Shown here in pieces: positions 24,656 through 25,029 of a DNA stretch of 25,029 nt (positions within the stretch are counted from its first letter, which is position 1; each line of letters starts with the position of its first letter). The position numbers were made by a program, and so were the translations under genes. The DNA lies in NCBI GenBank assembly GCA_910577565.1, contig CAJTNJ010000016.1, positions 1 to 25,029 of the forward strand. Direction: 5' to 3'. Below the pieces are notes generated by a model, which was not told the DNA's origin, did not search any database, and saw only the letters and a list, made by a program, of their open reading frames with translations. Source of the DNA: an uncultured Oscillospiraceae bacterium. Lineage in GTDB: Bacteria > Bacillota > Clostridia > Oscillospirales > Ruminococcaceae.

Positions 24656-25029
24656 ATGAAAGTGAAAAGAATATTATCAATTATATTAACAACAAGCATA
24701 ATTGCCACGAGCTTTACATCAATGGTTCAAATAAGTGCGCAAACTGAAGAAGGTATTTTTATTCAAGCTGCTCAAGTTACTGTGGTGGAAGATGGCAGTG
24801 CACAAACAGCATCAAGACCAGCAGAACCAATTTATGAATTTGTAATAGACAATAAAGAGAAATTTTCTGTATTTATGACAACACCTGTTTTTTGGGGAAG
24901 CGATTACAAGATTATATTATCATGTGACATAGATATGGAAGGCATGGTGTTTAATCCTATAAAAGAGTTTGGTGGAGTATTTGATGGTTGTGGACATACT
25001 GTAAGTAGCCTGAAAATTCAAAATAAGTC
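24656..25029 (+). CDS. Secreted protein with GLUG-like motif, 5' part only
   Basis: The frame opens at ATG 24656 and runs off the window after 124 codons. Residues 1-26 form a typical signal peptide: MKVKR, a hydrophobic core ILSIILTTSIIATSFTSMV, and a likely cleavage after QISA. The mature part continues with a polar segment, then FSVFMTTPVFWGSDYKIILSCDIDM and FGGVFDGCGHTVSSLKIQ. The last piece fits the pattern of GLUG repeats and similar beta-helix units (F.G.FDGxGHxIxxLxI) found in large extracellular proteins of gut Firmicutes. A long repetitive surface or adhesin-like protein beyond the window is therefore likely, but only its start is visible. The ribosome binding site (GAGTGA) is weak. 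Confidence 0.75.
   Translation, partial: MKVKRILSIILTTSIIATSFTSMVQISAQTEEGIFIQAAQVTVVEDGSAQTASRPAEPIYEFVIDNKEKFSVFMTTPVFWGSDYKIILSCDIDMEGMVFNPIKEFGGVFDGCGHTVSSLKIQNK

Noticed and set aside
1..25029. CRISPR arrays, tRNA or rRNA genes, toxin-antitoxin pairs and defence islands.
   Set aside because: I looked for regularly spaced repeats, tRNA-like cloverleaf blocks with CCA-type ends and small overlapping gene pairs, and found none that I could support.

Overview
The window is about two-thirds AT and reads as chromosomal DNA of a low-GC Firmicute, most likely a clostridial (Oscillospiraceae-type) bacterium. Three things point there. The four glycogen genes glgB-glgC-glgD-glgA form one operon that includes the Firmicute-specific GlgD. 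Ribosome binding sites are strong AGGAGG types, with several TTG and GTG starts. Small clostridial families are present: a DUF378 membrane protein, a PF06541 membrane protein, a YdbS/YdbT pair and a P-II-like protein. The lineage is an inference; there is no rRNA or tRNA gene here to anchor it.

Layout. 1-649: AT-rich, no gene seen. 650-859: small DUF378 membrane protein. 918-7085 (minus): glycogen synthesis operon glgB > glgC > glgD > glgA, with a clear promoter upstream of glgB; a decayed tandem copy of the glgD 3' end separates glgD from glgA. 7441-7836: PF06541 membrane protein. 7889-8217: decayed copy of the proA 3' end. 8446-10545 (minus): proline genes proB > proA, with a palindrome on the proB -35 box. 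10712-11192: wreck of an IS1-family element. 11304-12578: purA with its own promoter. 13034-14897 (minus): ydbS/ydbT-like PH-domain membrane proteins. 15778-19044 (minus): fhs > tsaE > tsaB > rpiB, each pair overlapping by 4 bp. 20090-21313: ROK-type repressor. 21612-22390: an IS1-family insertion with perfect terminal repeats and an 8-bp target duplication but a broken transposase. 22563-22913: P-II-like protein. 22988-24322 (minus): MATE transporter. 24656-end: start of a secreted protein with a GLUG-like motif.

How the genes work together. GlgC (with GlgD as a probable non-catalytic partner) makes ADP-glucose, GlgA polymerises it and GlgB branches the chain: a complete glycogen storage route. 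ProB and ProA are the first two steps of proline synthesis. PurA commits IMP to AMP. Fhs feeds one-carbon units into folate. TsaE and TsaB belong to the t6A tRNA modification machinery, and RpiB is a pentose phosphate isomerase.

The window is mostly housekeeping; I found no convincing new defence or signalling system. The unusual part is its genomic scarring: two independent partial tandem duplications, each leaving a 3' gene fragment just downstream of its intact parent, one fresh but dead IS1-family copy, one heavily eroded relative, and several long AT-rich gaps. This suggests relaxed selection and active rearrangement.
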